Positions 7,377 through 16,939 of a stretch of DNA of 64,000 bases are shown here, in pieces. The position numbers and the translations under genes were made by a program. The notes beneath the pieces are model-generated. The model saw nothing but the letters and a program-made list of their open reading frames with translations, made no database searches and was not told the DNA's origin. Origin of the DNA: Rhizobium sp. CCGE 510 (lineage in GTDB: Bacteria > Pseudomonadota > Alphaproteobacteria > Rhizobiales > Rhizobiaceae); NCBI RefSeq assembly GCF_000292525.1, contig NZ_AEYF01000002.1, forward strand, positions 124,001 to 188,000, read 5' to 3'. How positions within the stretch are numbered: the first letter of the stretch is position 1; each line of letters begins with the position of its first letter.

Positions 7377-7846
7377 CGGAAAGCCTCCATGATCTTGCGT
7401 TCGAAGCCATTGGCGATATCCCGCTTGGTGGTCTCGGGATCGGAACAATCGAGCGCGTGGACATAGAGCGTGCGGCGATCCGAGGAGACATCGACCGAAA
7501 GCGTGCCGGGTGTCAGGGTGATGAGGTTTGCGAGTAAAGTGATCTCGAAATCGCTCGTCACCGTCAGAGGAAAGGCGAAGATGCCGGGTTTCAGCTTCAT
7601 ATCAGGCGAGAGGATGGTGAGCGTGACCCTCCAGGCCGACAGCGACAATTCCTTCAGAAACAGAGCGGCGAGCGAGAGCACCAGGCGGGCGCGGCGCAGA
7701 TATCCCGTGCCGCCGAAGGGTTCGCGGATGATGGCCAGCGCCAGGGCGCCAAGCAGGAAACCGAAGACGAGATTGTGCAGCGAGGCGCTGCCGGTGACGG
7801 CGACCCAGGCAATGGCAAGCAGCAGGTTGAAGAGGAAGGCGATCAC
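7373..7846 (-). CDS. mrpE: Mrp-type antiporter subunit E
   Basis: 157 residues from a GTG at 7846, overlapping the mrpD stop by 4 bases (GTGA). N-terminal membrane spans ([32 protein letters not shown]) are followed by the conserved [30 protein letters not shown] region of MrpE/MnhE. The subunit is part of the stator-like small-subunit module of the complex. Confidence 0.92.
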   Translation of the reverse strand: MIAFLFNLLLAIAWVAVTGSASLHNLVFGFLLGALALAIIREPFGGTGYLRRARLVLSLAALFLKELSLSAWRVTLTILSPDMKLKPGIFAFPLTVTSDFEITLLANLITLTPGTLSVDVSSDRRTLYVHALDCSDPETTKRDIANGFERKIMEAFR

Positions 7847-9423
7847 CGTGCACCTCCGGGAAAAACCGAATGAAGATAGGCCGCAGGATCGGCAAGACCG
7901 GCGGCTGCTGATTGCGACAGCGCCAGCAACTGTTCCGGCAGGATGCCGAAGCCGATGATGAGCGCCGTCAGTGCCGCAAGCGGCAGACCGGTGCGCCATC
8001 CGGCTTCGGACGGCATCCGCTCTACCGGCGCCGGGCGCCAATAGGCGAGCAGGAAGAGGCGGCCGAAAGCGATCGTCGTCAGAAAACCGCCGACCAGGAT
8101 TGCGGCCGCCAGCCACCAGTCACCGAGATCGAGCGAAGCCTTGACGAGAATGACTTTCGGCCAGAAGCCGGAAAAGGGCGGCAGGCCGCAGGCGGCAAGG
8201 AAGAGCACGAGGGAGAGCGCGGCGAAGGCGCCGCTCTGCCGATAGAGCCCGCCGAGCTCCGACAATAAAAAGCCGCCGCCACGCCGGGCGATCTCGCCGG
8301 CAGCCAGATAAAGCGCTGTCATCAGCACCATGGAATGGAGCGCATAGAAGACCGCGCCGCTGACGCCGTCAATGCCGCCGCCTGGGCCGCCAAGGGCGAC
8401 ACCTGGGCCGCCAAGGGCGACACCGGCGAGCATGTTGCCGATGCCCGAGATGACGACATAGCCGAACAGCCTGCGGATATCGTTCTCGGCCAGGGCGCCG
8501 AGCGCGCCGACGAGGATGGTCGCGGCGGCGGCAAGCGCAATCAGCAGGCTCAATTCCTGGCGCTCCACCGGCAGCAACATGACCATCACCCGGATCAGTG
8601 CGTAGATGCCGACCTTGGTGAGCAGCCCGGCAAACAGCGCGGAGACGACGATGCGCGGCGTATGGTAGGCGGCGGGCAGCCAGAAATTGACCGGGAAGGC
8701 TGCCGCCTTCATGCCGAAGGCGAGCAGGAAGAGGCTGGCCAGGGTCATCAGCGGTGCAGTACCGCGCAAATCCTTCGCCCTTGCCGCGATATCGGCCATG
8801 TTGAGCGTGCCGAAGACGGCATAGAGGATGCCGACGCCAATCAGGAACAGCGTCGTGGCGATGAGGTTCAGCACCGCATATTTCAGCGCGCCATCGATCT
8901 GTTGACGTTCGGAGCCAAGGATGATCAGCCCGAAGGAAGAGATCAGCAGCACCTCGAACCAGACATAGAGATTGAAGACATCGCCGGTGAGAAAGGCGCC
9001 GGTGACACCGGCCATCAGCAACAAGAGCAGCGGGAAGAAACCGTATCGCCTCCCGCTTTCGCCGATATCGGCGAGCGCATAGATGCCGGCGGCGAGCGCC
9101 ACAAGGGCTGCGGTGAAGGCCATCAGCGCACCGAAGAGATCAACGGTGAAGGCGATACCGAAAGGCGGCAGCCAGCGCCCCATGACCATGGTGAGCGGCC
9201 CTTCGGCCGAAACCTTGGCGAGCAGCGCCGCATCGATCAAAGCCAGCAGCGTAAGGCCTGAGATGGCGAGCCATGCCTGCAGGCGGGGATGGTTGCGCAG
9301 CATCAGCAGAACGGCACCGAGCGTGATGCAATGGGCGACCGGCAGGATTGCAAGCCAATGACCGATGGGCACGGGGGCGGTGATCAGTGCGGCGGAGAGA
9401 TCGATGGTGATTGGGGCGGCCAT
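7843..9423 (-). CDS. mrpD: Mrp-type antiporter subunit D (NuoN/NuoL-like)
   Basis: 526 residues from the ATG at 9423, about 14 membrane spans, homologous to the proton-pumping subunits of complex I. The key charged residues for proton transfer are present: Glu157 (NLYVWFEVLLISSFG), Lys239 (FGMKAAAFPVNFWLP) and Lys270 (LFAGLLTKVGIYAL). Residues 335-348 contain a perfect tandem duplication VALGGPG-VALGGPG in a glycine-rich loop (a 21-bp DNA duplication at 8381-8422). Unlike the other operon junctions, mrpD is separated from mrpC by 214 bp holding a palindromic repeat pair. Confidence 0.94.
   Translation of the reverse strand: MAAPITIDLSAALITAPVPIGHWLAILPVAHCITLGAVLLMLRNHPRLQAWLAISGLTLLALIDAALLAKVSAEGPLTMVMGRWLPPFGIAFTVDLFGALMAFTAALVALAAGIYALADIGESGRRYGFFPLLLLLMAGVTGAFLTGDVFNLYVWFEVLLISSFGLIILGSERQQIDGALKYAVLNLIATTLFLIGVGILYAVFGTLNMADIAARAKDLRGTAPLMTLASLFLLAFGMKAAAFPVNFWLPAAYHTPRIVVSALFAGLLTKVGIYALIRVMVMLLPVERQELSLLIALAAAATILVGALGALAENDIRRLFGYVVISGIGNMLAGVALGGPGVALGGPGGGIDGVSGAVFYALHSMVLMTALYLAAGEIARRGGGFLLSELGGLYRQSGAFAALSLVLFLAACGLPPFSGFWPKVILVKASLDLGDWWLAAAILVGGFLTTIAFGRLFLLAYWRPAPVERMPSEAGWRTGLPLAALTALIIGFGILPEQLLALSQSAAAGLADPAAYLHSVFPGGAR
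8381..8422. repeat. Perfect 21-bp tandem duplication inside mrpD
   Basis: Two identical 21-bp units, 8381-8401 and 8402-8422, encode VALGGPG twice on the minus strand. The frame is kept. It is probably a recent slippage event in a loop between membrane spans. Confidence 0.95.
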
Positions 9424-9431
9424 CAGGTACG

Positions 9432-9613
9432 GCCCTCGGCATCGCCGGGCATCTCCCCCACAAGGGGGGAGATCGGCAAGACGCGCCCGTTTCCCGATAT
9501 AACAATTGCACCCCAATCCGTCTCGCCCATCCCAAGCATCCAACTAGGGTGAGATTTCGCCCCCAGCCGATCTCCCCCCTTGTGGGGGAGATGCCCGGCA
9601 GGGCAGAGGGGGG
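9432..9613. repeat. Palindromic intergenic repeat pair (family B) inside the mrp operon
   Basis: Two inverted copies, about 9432-9475 and 9560-9613, each with the palindromic core ATCTCCCCC-acaa-GGGGGGAGAT type and flanked by CCGGGCAT / ATGCCCGGCAGGGCAGAGG. The same paired arrangement occurs at 25287-25453 and 28130-28305. It looks like a RIME-type rhizobial mosaic element. It lies in the only large gap of an otherwise overlapping operon. Confidence 0.85.
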
Positions 9614-9637
9614 TAAACACCAACGTCGACATCCGCC

Positions 9638-10015
9638 TCAATATCCCAATGGCGGCAGCGGCCGGTCGTCGGGCTCGGCAGCGTGCATTTCGTTGGTGTC
9701 GTCGGTGCCGAGGTCCTGATAGGCGCGGTAGGTCAGTACCAGCAGGAAGGCAAGGAAGGAGAAGGAGATGACGATCGCCGTCAGGATGAGGGCCTGCGGT
9801 AGCGGATTGGCCGTGCTGGCGGGCAAGGCGTCGAGACCGGCCGGGATGATCGGCGGCACCCCACGCGTCAGCCGGCCTGATGTAAAGAGCAGAAGGTTGA
9901 CGGCATTGCCGAGGATGGCGATGCCGAGCATGATGCGGATCGTGAATTTCGACAGCATCAGATAAATGGCGGCGGCGAAGAACAGACCGACGAGGATCGC
10001 CAGCAGCGGCTCCAT
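9638..10015 (-). CDS. mrpC: Mrp-type antiporter subunit C (NuoK-like)
   Basis: 125 residues from the ATG at 10015, whose A is shared with the mrpB stop (TGATG), with GGAGGTGGAG just upstream; a GTG one codon earlier is possible. Three membrane spans and GIAILGNAVNLLLFTSGRL plus DPLPQALILTAIVISF-like LPQALILTAIVISFS are the NuoK/MrpC signatures. The C-terminal tail is soluble and acidic/proline-rich. It is the partner of MrpA/MrpD in the proton path. Confidence 0.93.
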   Translation of the reverse strand: MEPLLAILVGLFFAAAIYLMLSKFTIRIMLGIAILGNAVNLLLFTSGRLTRGVPPIIPAGLDALPASTANPLPQALILTAIVISFSFLAFLLVLTYRAYQDLGTDDTNEMHAAEPDDRPLPPLGY

Positions 10016-10434
10016 CACTCCACCTCCTTTTCTTCCAACGTCAGCGCAATCGAGGTGATGCCGCCGAGCACGACGAGATAGACGCCGATGTCGAAGAGCA
10101 TGACGCTCGACAGCGGCACTTCGAGACCGAAGAGGTTCGGATAGATCCAGAGGCCGGTCATGAAGGGAACGGCGAAAAGAATGGAGAGAAGGCCTGCTAC
10201 CGTCGACAGCAGCAGGCCGAAGCCGGCAAGCGACAGCGGATGGAAAAACAGCGCGCGGCGAACGGCGGCAACCCCACGGGCAATGCCATAGATCGCCAGT
10301 CCCGAGGCGGCGATCAGCCCGCCGATGAAGCCGCCACCCGGCTCGTTATGACCGCGCAGCAGCACGAAGACGGAAAATAGCAACATCAACGCGGTGAGGA
10401 ACGGCGCAACCGTGCGGAAGATCAGGGTGTTCAT
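10015..10434 (-). CDS. mrpB: Mrp-type antiporter subunit B
   Basis: 139 residues, four membrane spans, with the MnhB signature [15 protein letters not shown] and a C-terminal [21 protein letters not shown]. Here B is a separate gene rather than fused to A as in group 2 systems. Its ATG overlaps the mrpA stop codon (TGATG), so the two are coupled. Confidence 0.93.
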   Translation of the reverse strand: MNTLIFRTVAPFLTALMLLFSVFVLLRGHNEPGGGFIGGLIAASGLAIYGIARGVAAVRRALFFHPLSLAGFGLLLSTVAGLLSILFAVPFMTGLWIYPNLFGLEVPLSSVMLFDIGVYLVVLGGITSIALTLEEKEVE

Positions 10435-12797
10435 CAGCCCTCTGTCTCCACCGCGGGTTCATTGGCCGCAAGCTTGCGCTCGGTGCCGGCGCGGATGCGG
10501 ATCAGCGCCAGGATGGCAAGGCCGGCGACGGCGACGACGGCGATTTCGCCGAGCGTGTCGGTGCCGCGGAAATCGACGATGATGACGTTGACGACATTGG
10601 CGCCGTGGGCAATCGTTTTCGAATAGGCGTTGAAGAACATCGTCAGCGCGGCGTTGAACGGGACCTGCGTTGCCCGCAACAGCAGAAGCGTAAAGCCGAG
10701 GCCGCAGATCAGCGCAAGCGCGCCGTCGAAGACCCTGCGGCCGAGCGGGCGCCGATCGGCCGGCGAAAGGCGGAGCCTGGTCATGACCAAAGCGAGGATG
10801 ACCACCGCCAGAGTTTCGACCATGAACTGGGTGAAAGACAGATCCGGTGCCCCGAACATCAGGAAGATAATGGCGACGGCAAAACCCTGGATGCCAAGCG
10901 AGACGATCGCCGTCAGCCGGTCGCGGGCGACGAGCACGGCGGCAAGGCCGAAGGCGGCAATCAGCAAAACCGCCCATTCATAGAGCCTGACATCGGCCGG
11001 CCAGGCGGGAAGGTGCGGCAGCTCGCCGTAGGCGATGGGCGGAATGATGAGGATGGCGGCGACGCAGAGGAAGGTGCAGGTGACGTAGATCTGCAGCCGG
11101 CCCGGCTGGAGGACACGCATGAGGCGGCCGGCGAAGCGGACAAGGCCTGAAATGGCAAGGTCGAAGCCGTGATCCGGCCCACGCCCGGCCGCGCGCAGGA
11201 AGATCGCCATCAAAAAGCGGGCGCGATCAAGCTGCCAATAGACGACGACGCCGAGCAGCACGGTGAGGAGCGAAAGGCCCAAAGGCAGGCCGATATGCGG
11301 CGCCAGCGAAATGTCGATGTCTACCGGGTCCTGGCGGATGGCGGCTGATATCGGCGAGGACAGCACGGTGTGCGTGACGTTCGAAAAGATCGCGGCAAGC
11401 AAGCCGAGGCCAGCGAGAACCGCCGGGCCTAGCCAGAGCAGAACGGGCGCTTCGTGTGGATGTTTCGGCGTCTCTACCGGCCGGCCGAGGAAGGGTTTCA
11501 GCGCCACTCCGAAGGCGATGGCGAACATCAGCGCATTGCCAAAGACGGTGATGGCGGTGAAGGTAAGCGCCCGAACATCGCTGCCGACCAGGGCGGTATA
11601 GATCTCTTCCTTGGCGAGAAAGCCGAAAAATGGCGGCAGGCCGGCCATAGAGAACGCCGCGGCAAGTGCAATCACCCATGTCAGCGGCATCGCCCGCATC
11701 AGGCCGCTAAGCCTGGTGATATCGCGCGTGCCGGTTTCGTGATCGATGATGCCGGCGACCATGAAGAGCGCGCCTTTGAACAGCGAATGCGCCACCAGAT
11801 AGAGCGCCGCCGCCTCAACCGCATGTTCGGAGCCAAAGCCGATCAGCATGACGAGCAGGCCGAGCGAAGAGACGGTGGTGTAGGCGAGCTTGAGCTTCAA
11901 ATCCGTTTGACGAATGGCGAGTGCAGTGCCGACCACCAGCGTCAGTCCGCCGAAGAAGGGCAGAAGGATTTCCCAGGCGGGTGTCGCCCCCATGACCGGA
12001 TTGAGCCGCATCAGTAGATAGACGCCGGCTTTCACCATGGTGGCCGAATGCAGGTAGGCAGACACCGGCGTCGGCGCCTCCATGGCGTTCGGCAGCCAGA
12101 AATGAAAGGGAAACTGCGCAGACTTGGTGAAGGCGCCGCCAAGAACCAGGATGAGGGCAGCGAGATAGAGCGGGCTTTCGCGCACGACATCGCCAAATCC
12201 GATGAGCTGCGACATCTGCGTGACGCCTGAGATGTTCCAGAGCAGCAGCAGGCCGGCCAGCAGGCAGAGCCCTCCCCCGCCGGTCACAACAAGCGCCTGC
12301 AGGGCGGCGCGGCGAGCGGCCTGACGCTCGTGATCGAAGCCGATCAGCAGGAAGGAGGTGATCGATGTCAGTTCCCAGAAGATGAAGAGCATCAGGAAAC
12401 TGTCGGAGACAACGACGCCGAGCATGGCGCCCATGAACAGAAAGATGAAGGAGAAGAAGCGGCCGTGATCCTTGTGTCCCCTGAGATAGCCGCCGGCATA
12501 AAGCACGATCAGTGTGCCGATGCCGGTGATCAGCAACGCGAAAGCCAGCGACAAGCCATCGAGGAACCAGGAGAAGGAGAGATTGTAGCTCGGCACCCAG
12601 GAATAACCGCCGGTGACGACGTCGCCGCGCGCGATCTCGGGAACGAATCGCAGGAAATGCAGGAAGGCGAGCAAGGGAGCAATCGCCAGAAGCCAGGCAC
12701 CGTTGGCGCCGAAGATGCGGATGACGAAGGGGGCGGCAAGAGCGCCGGCAAGCGGCAGACACAGGGCCAGAAATGTCAGAGCCGTGACATCGGCCAT
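10434..12797 (-). CDS. mrpA: Mrp-type antiporter subunit A (NuoL-like, with C-terminal MbhD/MbhE-like domains)
   Basis: 787 residues from the ATG at 12797 with GGAGGAG upstream; this is the first gene of the operon. The N-terminal ~470 residues are a NuoL-type antiporter domain with the functional residues Glu142 ([14 protein letters not shown]), Lys225 ([15 protein letters not shown]), His250 and Lys256 ([11 protein letters not shown]). The C-terminal part carries the DUF4040/MbhD ([31 protein letters not shown]) and MbhE-like ([22 protein letters not shown]) domains. In rhizobia Pha/Mrp systems provide K+ or Na+ efflux and pH adaptation, needed for growth at alkaline pH and in some cases for nodule infection. 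Confidence 0.95.
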   Translation of the reverse strand: MADVTALTFLALCLPLAGALAAPFVIRIFGANGAWLLAIAPLLAFLHFLRFVPEIARGDVVTGGYSWVPSYNLSFSWFLDGLSLAFALLITGIGTLIVLYAGGYLRGHKDHGRFFSFIFLFMGAMLGVVVSDSFLMLFIFWELTSITSFLLIGFDHERQAARRAALQALVVTGGGGLCLLAGLLLLWNISGVTQMSQLIGFGDVVRESPLYLAALILVLGGAFTKSAQFPFHFWLPNAMEAPTPVSAYLHSATMVKAGVYLLMRLNPVMGATPAWEILLPFFGGLTLVVGTALAIRQTDLKLKLAYTTVSSLGLLVMLIGFGSEHAVEAAALYLVAHSLFKGALFMVAGIIDHETGTRDITRLSGLMRAMPLTWVIALAAAFSMAGLPPFFGFLAKEEIYTALVGSDVRALTFTAITVFGNALMFAIAFGVALKPFLGRPVETPKHPHEAPVLLWLGPAVLAGLGLLAAIFSNVTHTVLSSPISAAIRQDPVDIDISLAPHIGLPLGLSLLTVLLGVVVYWQLDRARFLMAIFLRAAGRGPDHGFDLAISGLVRFAGRLMRVLQPGRLQIYVTCTFLCVAAILIIPPIAYGELPHLPAWPADVRLYEWAVLLIAAFGLAAVLVARDRLTAIVSLGIQGFAVAIIFLMFGAPDLSFTQFMVETLAVVILALVMTRLRLSPADRRPLGRRVFDGALALICGLGFTLLLLRATQVPFNAALTMFFNAYSKTIAHGANVVNVIIVDFRGTDTLGEIAVVAVAGLAILALIRIRAGTERKLAANEPAVETEG

Positions 12798-12923
12798 GTC
12801 TCCTCCCCAACCGCAATAAACGACGCGCCAGCAAAACCGGCCTGTCTTGACTTAAGCGAAACGGGAGGGCGTCTCAAGCGATTTCGATTGGAGGGGTAAG
12901 GAGCGCAGCGGTGGTTGGTTGGA

Positions 12924-13139
12924 TCAGGCCGCGGATCGAGAACGACGCGTCAACAGCCGGGCAACGCAGCCGTGCAGGACGAAGACCAGAAGCGTCAGCG
13001 GCCAGAGCAGGCAGGCAAAGAGGCCGGCGAGACGATGGAGCGTCAAGCCGTCATGGTTGGCCCAGCCCTCCAACAGCGTGACTGCCATGGCCGCCAGGGC
13101 GACGAGGCCGTAGAGCAGGACGATTGCTGCTTCAAACAC
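12924..13139 (-). CDS. Small hypothetical membrane protein
   Basis: 71 residues from a GTG at 13139. Two hydrophobic segments (IVLLYGLVALAAMAVTLL and LAGLFACLLWPLTLLVFVLHG) flank a short polar loop, ending in a basic tail (RRSRSAA). I do not recognise the family. The membrane-like composition in this frame only, and its position just upstream of the mrp operon on the same strand, make it a plausible gene. No strong ribosome binding site is seen. Confidence 0.5.
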   Translation of the reverse strand: MFEAAIVLLYGLVALAAMAVTLLEGWANHDGLTLHRLAGLFACLLWPLTLLVFVLHGCVARLLTRRSRSAA

Positions 13140-13328
13140 CAGTGATTCCCCAATGCACGTAAGATTAACCCTAACAGAAAACCCCTAAGGGATGTAAGAG
13201 CAAGCGTCCTCCTCCAAAAGCGGTACACGGCGAATTGGGCAGGATGGTGCCCAAGACTTGATGAATCGGGGACGGCGCACCACATTTTCTGGCGAAACGG
13301 AACCGCCCCTCGGCGAAAGGAGCATGGC

Positions 13329-13742
<414 letters not shown>

Positions 13743-13831
13743 GCGTTCAGGGCAGAGCCGGCCTGCCCCATCCGCCGGCCGGCGCCAACCGGGGTCGAGC
13801 CACGCGTCTCGACCCGTCCTTCGGACCCCCG

Positions 13832-13940
13832 CTTACGGGGCGAAGGGTTGCGCCGCAGCCTCTCCGTTCCCCACTAACCCCTTGCAGGGCACGTCCCCTC
13901 GCCCCGTCAAAACGGGGAGAGGGTTAGGGTGAGGGGCAGC
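13832..13940. repeat. RIME-like intergenic mosaic repeat (family A), diverged copy
   Basis: Contains the outer palindrome CGGGGCGAAGGG... and the inner hairpin CTCGCCCCGTCAAAACGGGGAG followed by AGGGTTAGGGTGAGGGGCAG in shortened form. It is the most diverged and shortest of five copies in the window. It lies between msrB and the pentapeptide gene. Confidence 0.7.
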
Positions 13941-13990
13941 TTTCGGCGCAAAACCATGCCTGCAGCGCGACGATCCGGCTAACCGCCCGA

Positions 13991-14692
13991 TCACTCGTGT
14001 TCGGCAGGGCATGGCCAGCTCGTCGGCGCCGAAAGGCCGGCCGGCAGCTTGGTCGAGGTGTCGCCGCAGGCGAGGTCGATCTGCGCCTGTTCGAGCCCGG
14101 CGGCGGCGGAGAGGTCGAGGCCTTCAATGCGGGTGAGGAACATGAAGGCGCGCTCGAATATCGGCGGGCCCTCGAAGGTAGCGCTGGAGAGATCGGCACG
14201 GGAGAGATTGGCGAAAGAGAATTTCGTGCCCGTCAGCACCGCCTTGTCGAAATCGGCGCGGCCGAGCTCAGCCTTTTCGAAGCTCGCGCCGGCAAGCGTA
14301 GCGCCGGCGAAATTGGCGCGTTGCAGTTCGGCGCCGGCGAAGGAGGCGCCGTCGGCGGCAATATTGGCGAAACTGGCGCGATAGGCCTCGATCTTGGCGA
14401 AGTTGGTGCCTTCGGCGTGGGCTCCCTCGAGTGAGGCACGCACCAACGTCGCCTTTTCGAGATTGGCGGATTTGACGTTGGCGCCAGCAAGATCCGTCAG
14501 CGAGAAATCGGTGCCGACGAGGTTGGCGCCTTCGAGATCACTGCCCTGCAGCATCAGGTTCTTCTTGGTGCATTCCTGCCAGTCGAGCTTCGGCGAGGCC
14601 AGGCTGCCGCAATCGGCGGCCCGGGCGGCAACCGGCGCAAATGCCAGAAGAACGAGGGCAAGGAGACCGAGCGACGATCCGTGCATTGCCAT
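13991..14692 (-). CDS. Secreted pentapeptide-repeat protein
   Basis: 233 residues from the ATG at 14692, with GGAGGTG 11 bp upstream; the open frame extends further upstream but without coding character. Residues 1-24 are a signal peptide (LGLLALVLLAFAPVAARA), so it is periplasmic or exported. About 50-200 is a run of A(D/N)LXX pentapeptides (GANLVGTDFSLTDLAGANV, then ANFAGATLAGASF) that fold as a right-handed quadrilateral beta helix. Two cysteine pairs flank the repeat region (DCGSL...QECT and LACGD...WPCP). The role is unknown; the family is structural rather than enzymatic. Confidence 0.85.
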   Translation of the reverse strand: MAMHGSSLGLLALVLLAFAPVAARAADCGSLASPKLDWQECTKKNLMLQGSDLEGANLVGTDFSLTDLAGANVKSANLEKATLVRASLEGAHAEGTNFAKIEAYRASFANIAADGASFAGAELQRANFAGATLAGASFEKAELGRADFDKAVLTGTKFSFANLSRADLSSATFEGPPIFERAFMFLTRIEGLDLSAAAGLEQAQIDLACGDTSTKLPAGLSAPTSWPCPAEHE

Positions 14693-14823
14693 TGAGCTGT
14701 TCACCTCCATACCATTCTGAGGCCGCCTCGCGGAAAGCAGGCTGCCTCCCTTTCTTACACAGCTCAGACTACAATAAAAAGATGGCGCGCGCCGTTCACA
14801 ATGGGCCGCCGAGGGTTGCCGCA

Positions 14824-15333
14824 TCAGTCGAGCGGCAGCCGAAGCTCCATGCAGGTGAGGTCCAGCCAGCGGCCGAACTTGGTGCCGACCTCGGAAAATC
14901 TGCCGGCAATGCGGAAGCCAAGCTTTTCGTGCAGCCTGATCGAAGCGGTATTTTCTGCCTCGATGCCGGCGATCATCACATGGATATTTCCTGCCGCAGC
15001 ATCGGCGATCAGTTCCCGCATCAGGCGCTCGCCGATGCCGGCGCCGCGGCAATCCTTGTGGACATAGACGGAATGCTCGACGGTGTGGCGGTAGCCGTCG
15101 AAGGCGCGCCAGTCGCCATATGAGGCGTAGCCCGCGACCTTGCCTGACAGCTCGGCAACGATGACCGGAAAGCCGCGACCCTTGCGCGCCTTCATCCATT
15201 CCCGGCGGTTTTCGAGATCGACCAGCGTGTCGTTCCAGATCGCCGTGGTGTGCTCGACGGCGTGATTGTAGATATCGCGGATTGCGGAAAGATCGGCTTC
15301 GGTGGCATCGCGGAGGAGGACAGCGTCTGTCAT
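14824..15333 (-). CDS. GNAT N-acetyltransferase, phosphinothricin/methionine-sulfone acetyltransferase type
   Basis: 169 residues, typical for the PAT/MnaT (YncA) branch. The N-terminus RDATEADLSAIRDIYNHAVEHTTAIWND and the acetyl-CoA loop VYVHKDCRGAGIGERLM are family features, and the C-terminal SIRLHEKLGFRIAGRFSEVGTKFGRWLDL is characteristic. Such enzymes acetylate the amino group of methionine sulfoximine/sulfone and phosphinothricin-like compounds. It shares the minus strand with the pentapeptide gene but is separated by 131 bp. Confidence 0.88.
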   Translation of the reverse strand: MTDAVLLRDATEADLSAIRDIYNHAVEHTTAIWNDTLVDLENRREWMKARKGRGFPVIVAELSGKVAGYASYGDWRAFDGYRHTVEHSVYVHKDCRGAGIGERLMRELIADAAAGNIHVMIAGIEAENTASIRLHEKLGFRIAGRFSEVGTKFGRWLDLTCMELRLPLD

Positions 15334-15435
15334 GATTGCCCGTTCGTATTGTCTGCGAAACGCGGCATACGCCCGGCCTCGAACGATGTAAACGGCGGAT
15401 GCGAAATACCGGCGACTTTGGGCACGGCCGTCGTC

Positions 15436-15474
15436 AAAGCGCGTCGCGATCTTTCAGATTCGCTCCTTGCGCTT
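15436..15474 (+). repeat. Short hairpin repeat, unit Q
   Basis: AAAGCGCGTCGCGATC then GATTCGCTCCTTGCGCTT: an inverted-arm element related to 5030-5070, with a degenerate right arm. It is followed 16 bp later by a unit-P copy. Confidence 0.55.
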
Positions 15475-15490
15475 GAGACCATTATTTTCT

Positions 15491-15542
15491 CGCATGTCGT
15501 TACCGCAAAACCGCTACACACTTTTGCGCGACATGCTTTAGA
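15491..15542 (+). repeat. Short hairpin repeat, unit P
   Basis: Inverted ends GCATGTCG / CGACATGC flank GCAAAACCGC...CACTTTTGC, which also pair. The TTA at 15538-15540 in the CTTTAG end is the stop codon of the minus-strand hemolysin III gene. Confidence 0.85.
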
Positions 15543-16206
15543 GCCCCGGCCCCGACAGGCTGAAGCAGGTGAAGACGGCCGAATAATGCACCGCCGCGGC
15601 GGTGACGACGAAACCGTGCCAAATGGCGTTCTGGAAGCGCAGCTTCTCCCAGACATGGAAGATGACGCCGAGCGAATAGATGACCCCGCCGATGACGATC
15701 AGCAGCATCGAGGCGGAGGGAATGCGCGCGGCGACAGGCCCGGCCACCAGCACGCCGCTCCAGCCCATGGCGAGATAAAGCAGGATGGCAACGCGGTCGT
15801 AACGGCCGGGAAAGACGCATTTCAGGACAATGCCGGCGGCGGCGAAAAGCCAGATCGCGACCAGCATGAACAAGAGCAGCGGGTCGTCGGCGCCGCGTTC
15901 GAGAAAGGGCGTGTAGGTGGCGGCGATCAACAGGAAGATCGCCGAATGATCGAAGCGGCGCAGGTACCATTTGGTGCGCGAGACAGGCCAGGCGTTGTAG
16001 GAAAAGGAAATGGCCAGCGTCAGCACCAGCCCGACGCCATAGATCCAGGCGGCAGCGAGCGCGCCGTAGGAACTCCAGAGCGTGGCGTAGAAGATCAGCA
16101 CCGTGGCGCCGATCAGCGCCAGCACGAGACCGACGCCATGGACGATACCGTCGGCTATCAGCTCGTATCTGTCGTAAGCCCAGCGAATGCCGTTGAATTC
16201 GGCCAT
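15538..16206 (-). CDS. Hemolysin III family (PAQR-like) membrane protein
   Basis: 222 residues from the ATG at 16206 (a TTG three codons earlier is less likely). Seven membrane spans are predicted. Family residues are visible: DGIVHGVG near the N-terminus, RTKWYLRRFDHSAIFLLIAATYTPF in the middle and FHVWEKLRFQNAIWHGFVVTAAAVHY at the end, holding the conserved His/Asp/Ser zinc-site residues of PAQR proteins. The hemolysin III name is historical. Possible hydrolase or membrane-stress roles are from the family. Its stop codon falls inside a unit-P repeat. Confidence 0.9.
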   Translation of the reverse strand: MAEFNGIRWAYDRYELIADGIVHGVGLVLALIGATVLIFYATLWSSYGALAAAWIYGVGLVLTLAISFSYNAWPVSRTKWYLRRFDHSAIFLLIAATYTPFLERGADDPLLLFMLVAIWLFAAAGIVLKCVFPGRYDRVAILLYLAMGWSGVLVAGPVAARIPSASMLLIVIGGVIYSLGVIFHVWEKLRFQNAIWHGFVVTAAAVHYSAVFTCFSLSGPGL

Positions 16207-16333
16207 GCCCGCCAATCCGTTTCAGACCCCGATTGCAATCGTCGCATCGAACCGACAGGCACGCAACTGCGGCAAAGCGCACGGGCGGTAAATCTTCGTG
16301 ACAGGCTGATTGACGGCGGAGCAGCTGCGCGCA

Positions 16334-16753
16334 TCAAACCTTCTGCCGGTCGACCAGCACCGAGCATTTGGCGTGGCGCACGACCCGGTCGGCGGTGGCG
16401 CCGATGAAATAATTGGAAAAGTCCGGAACATGCGAGGCGACGATAATGAGGTCGGCTCCGTGGCTGTCGGCGGTCGAGATGATCACTTTGGCGGGTGGGC
16501 CGTTGCGGATCTCGACGGTTGCCGCAATACCGGTTGCAGCGATCAGCGCTTTCAGCTCGTCGCGGCTGTCCTGCATGGCGTCCTCGACCATGTTGGCCGG
16601 CAGTTCGACGGCGACATAGGTCGGCACGTCCTCGATGACGTTGAGTGCGACGATCTCGCCGCCGTCGTCGAGCAGGGACGCGGCCTTGCGCAGGATCGTG
16701 CCTCCCTTTTCGATGCCGCCGAGCGCGATCGCTACGATGATCTTCCTGTACAT
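16334..16753 (-). CDS. Universal stress protein (UspF-like)
   Basis: 139 residues from the ATG at 16753 with GGAGGGAAG upstream. It has the UspA fold: MYRKIIVAIALGG at the start and ADLIIVASHVPDFSNYFIGATADRVVRHAKCSVLVD at the end. The classical G-2X-G-9X-G nucleotide motif is modified (ASHVPDFSNYFIGATA), as in the UspF/UspG group. A perfect TTGA-N6-TCAA box lies about 56 bp upstream, so expression under low oxygen through an FNR/FixK-type activator is likely (inference); this is a common setting for rhizobial Usp genes. Confidence 0.9.
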   Translation of the reverse strand: MYRKIIVAIALGGIEKGGTILRKAASLLDDGGEIVALNVIEDVPTYVAVELPANMVEDAMQDSRDELKALIAATGIAATVEIRNGPPAKVIISTADSHGADLIIVASHVPDFSNYFIGATADRVVRHAKCSVLVDRQKV

Positions 16754-16808
16754 GGCTTCCCTCCATGACTGAGATTTATAAGCTTCCTCTAAAGAAGATA
16801 TGGGCGCT

Positions 16809-16822
16809 TTGACCGCGATCAA
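16809..16822. promoter_or_regulatory. FNR/FixK-type anaerobox upstream of the usp gene
   Basis: TTGACCGCGATCAA, a TTGA-N6-TCAA match to the FixK/FnrN consensus, the right half (ATCAA) being exact. It is centred about 63 bp upstream of the usp start codon, a workable distance for an activator-dependent promoter with a short leader. Confidence 0.6.
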
Positions 16823-16939
16823 GTGGACGTCATCGTCAACATTTGCTCAACGCTTCATCCTCAAAAACGGATCTTCTGTGAACAATAGGAATCCGCCATA
16901 TAGAGATCAGCTATGGCAGCCCAGAGGAGGCAGAGGCGG

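Noticed and set aside
14693-15199. Upstream extension of the pentapeptide-repeat gene to a 402-residue protein
   Set aside because: The extension overlaps the acetyltransferase gene in another frame, and a signal peptide with a good ribosome site begins at 14692.
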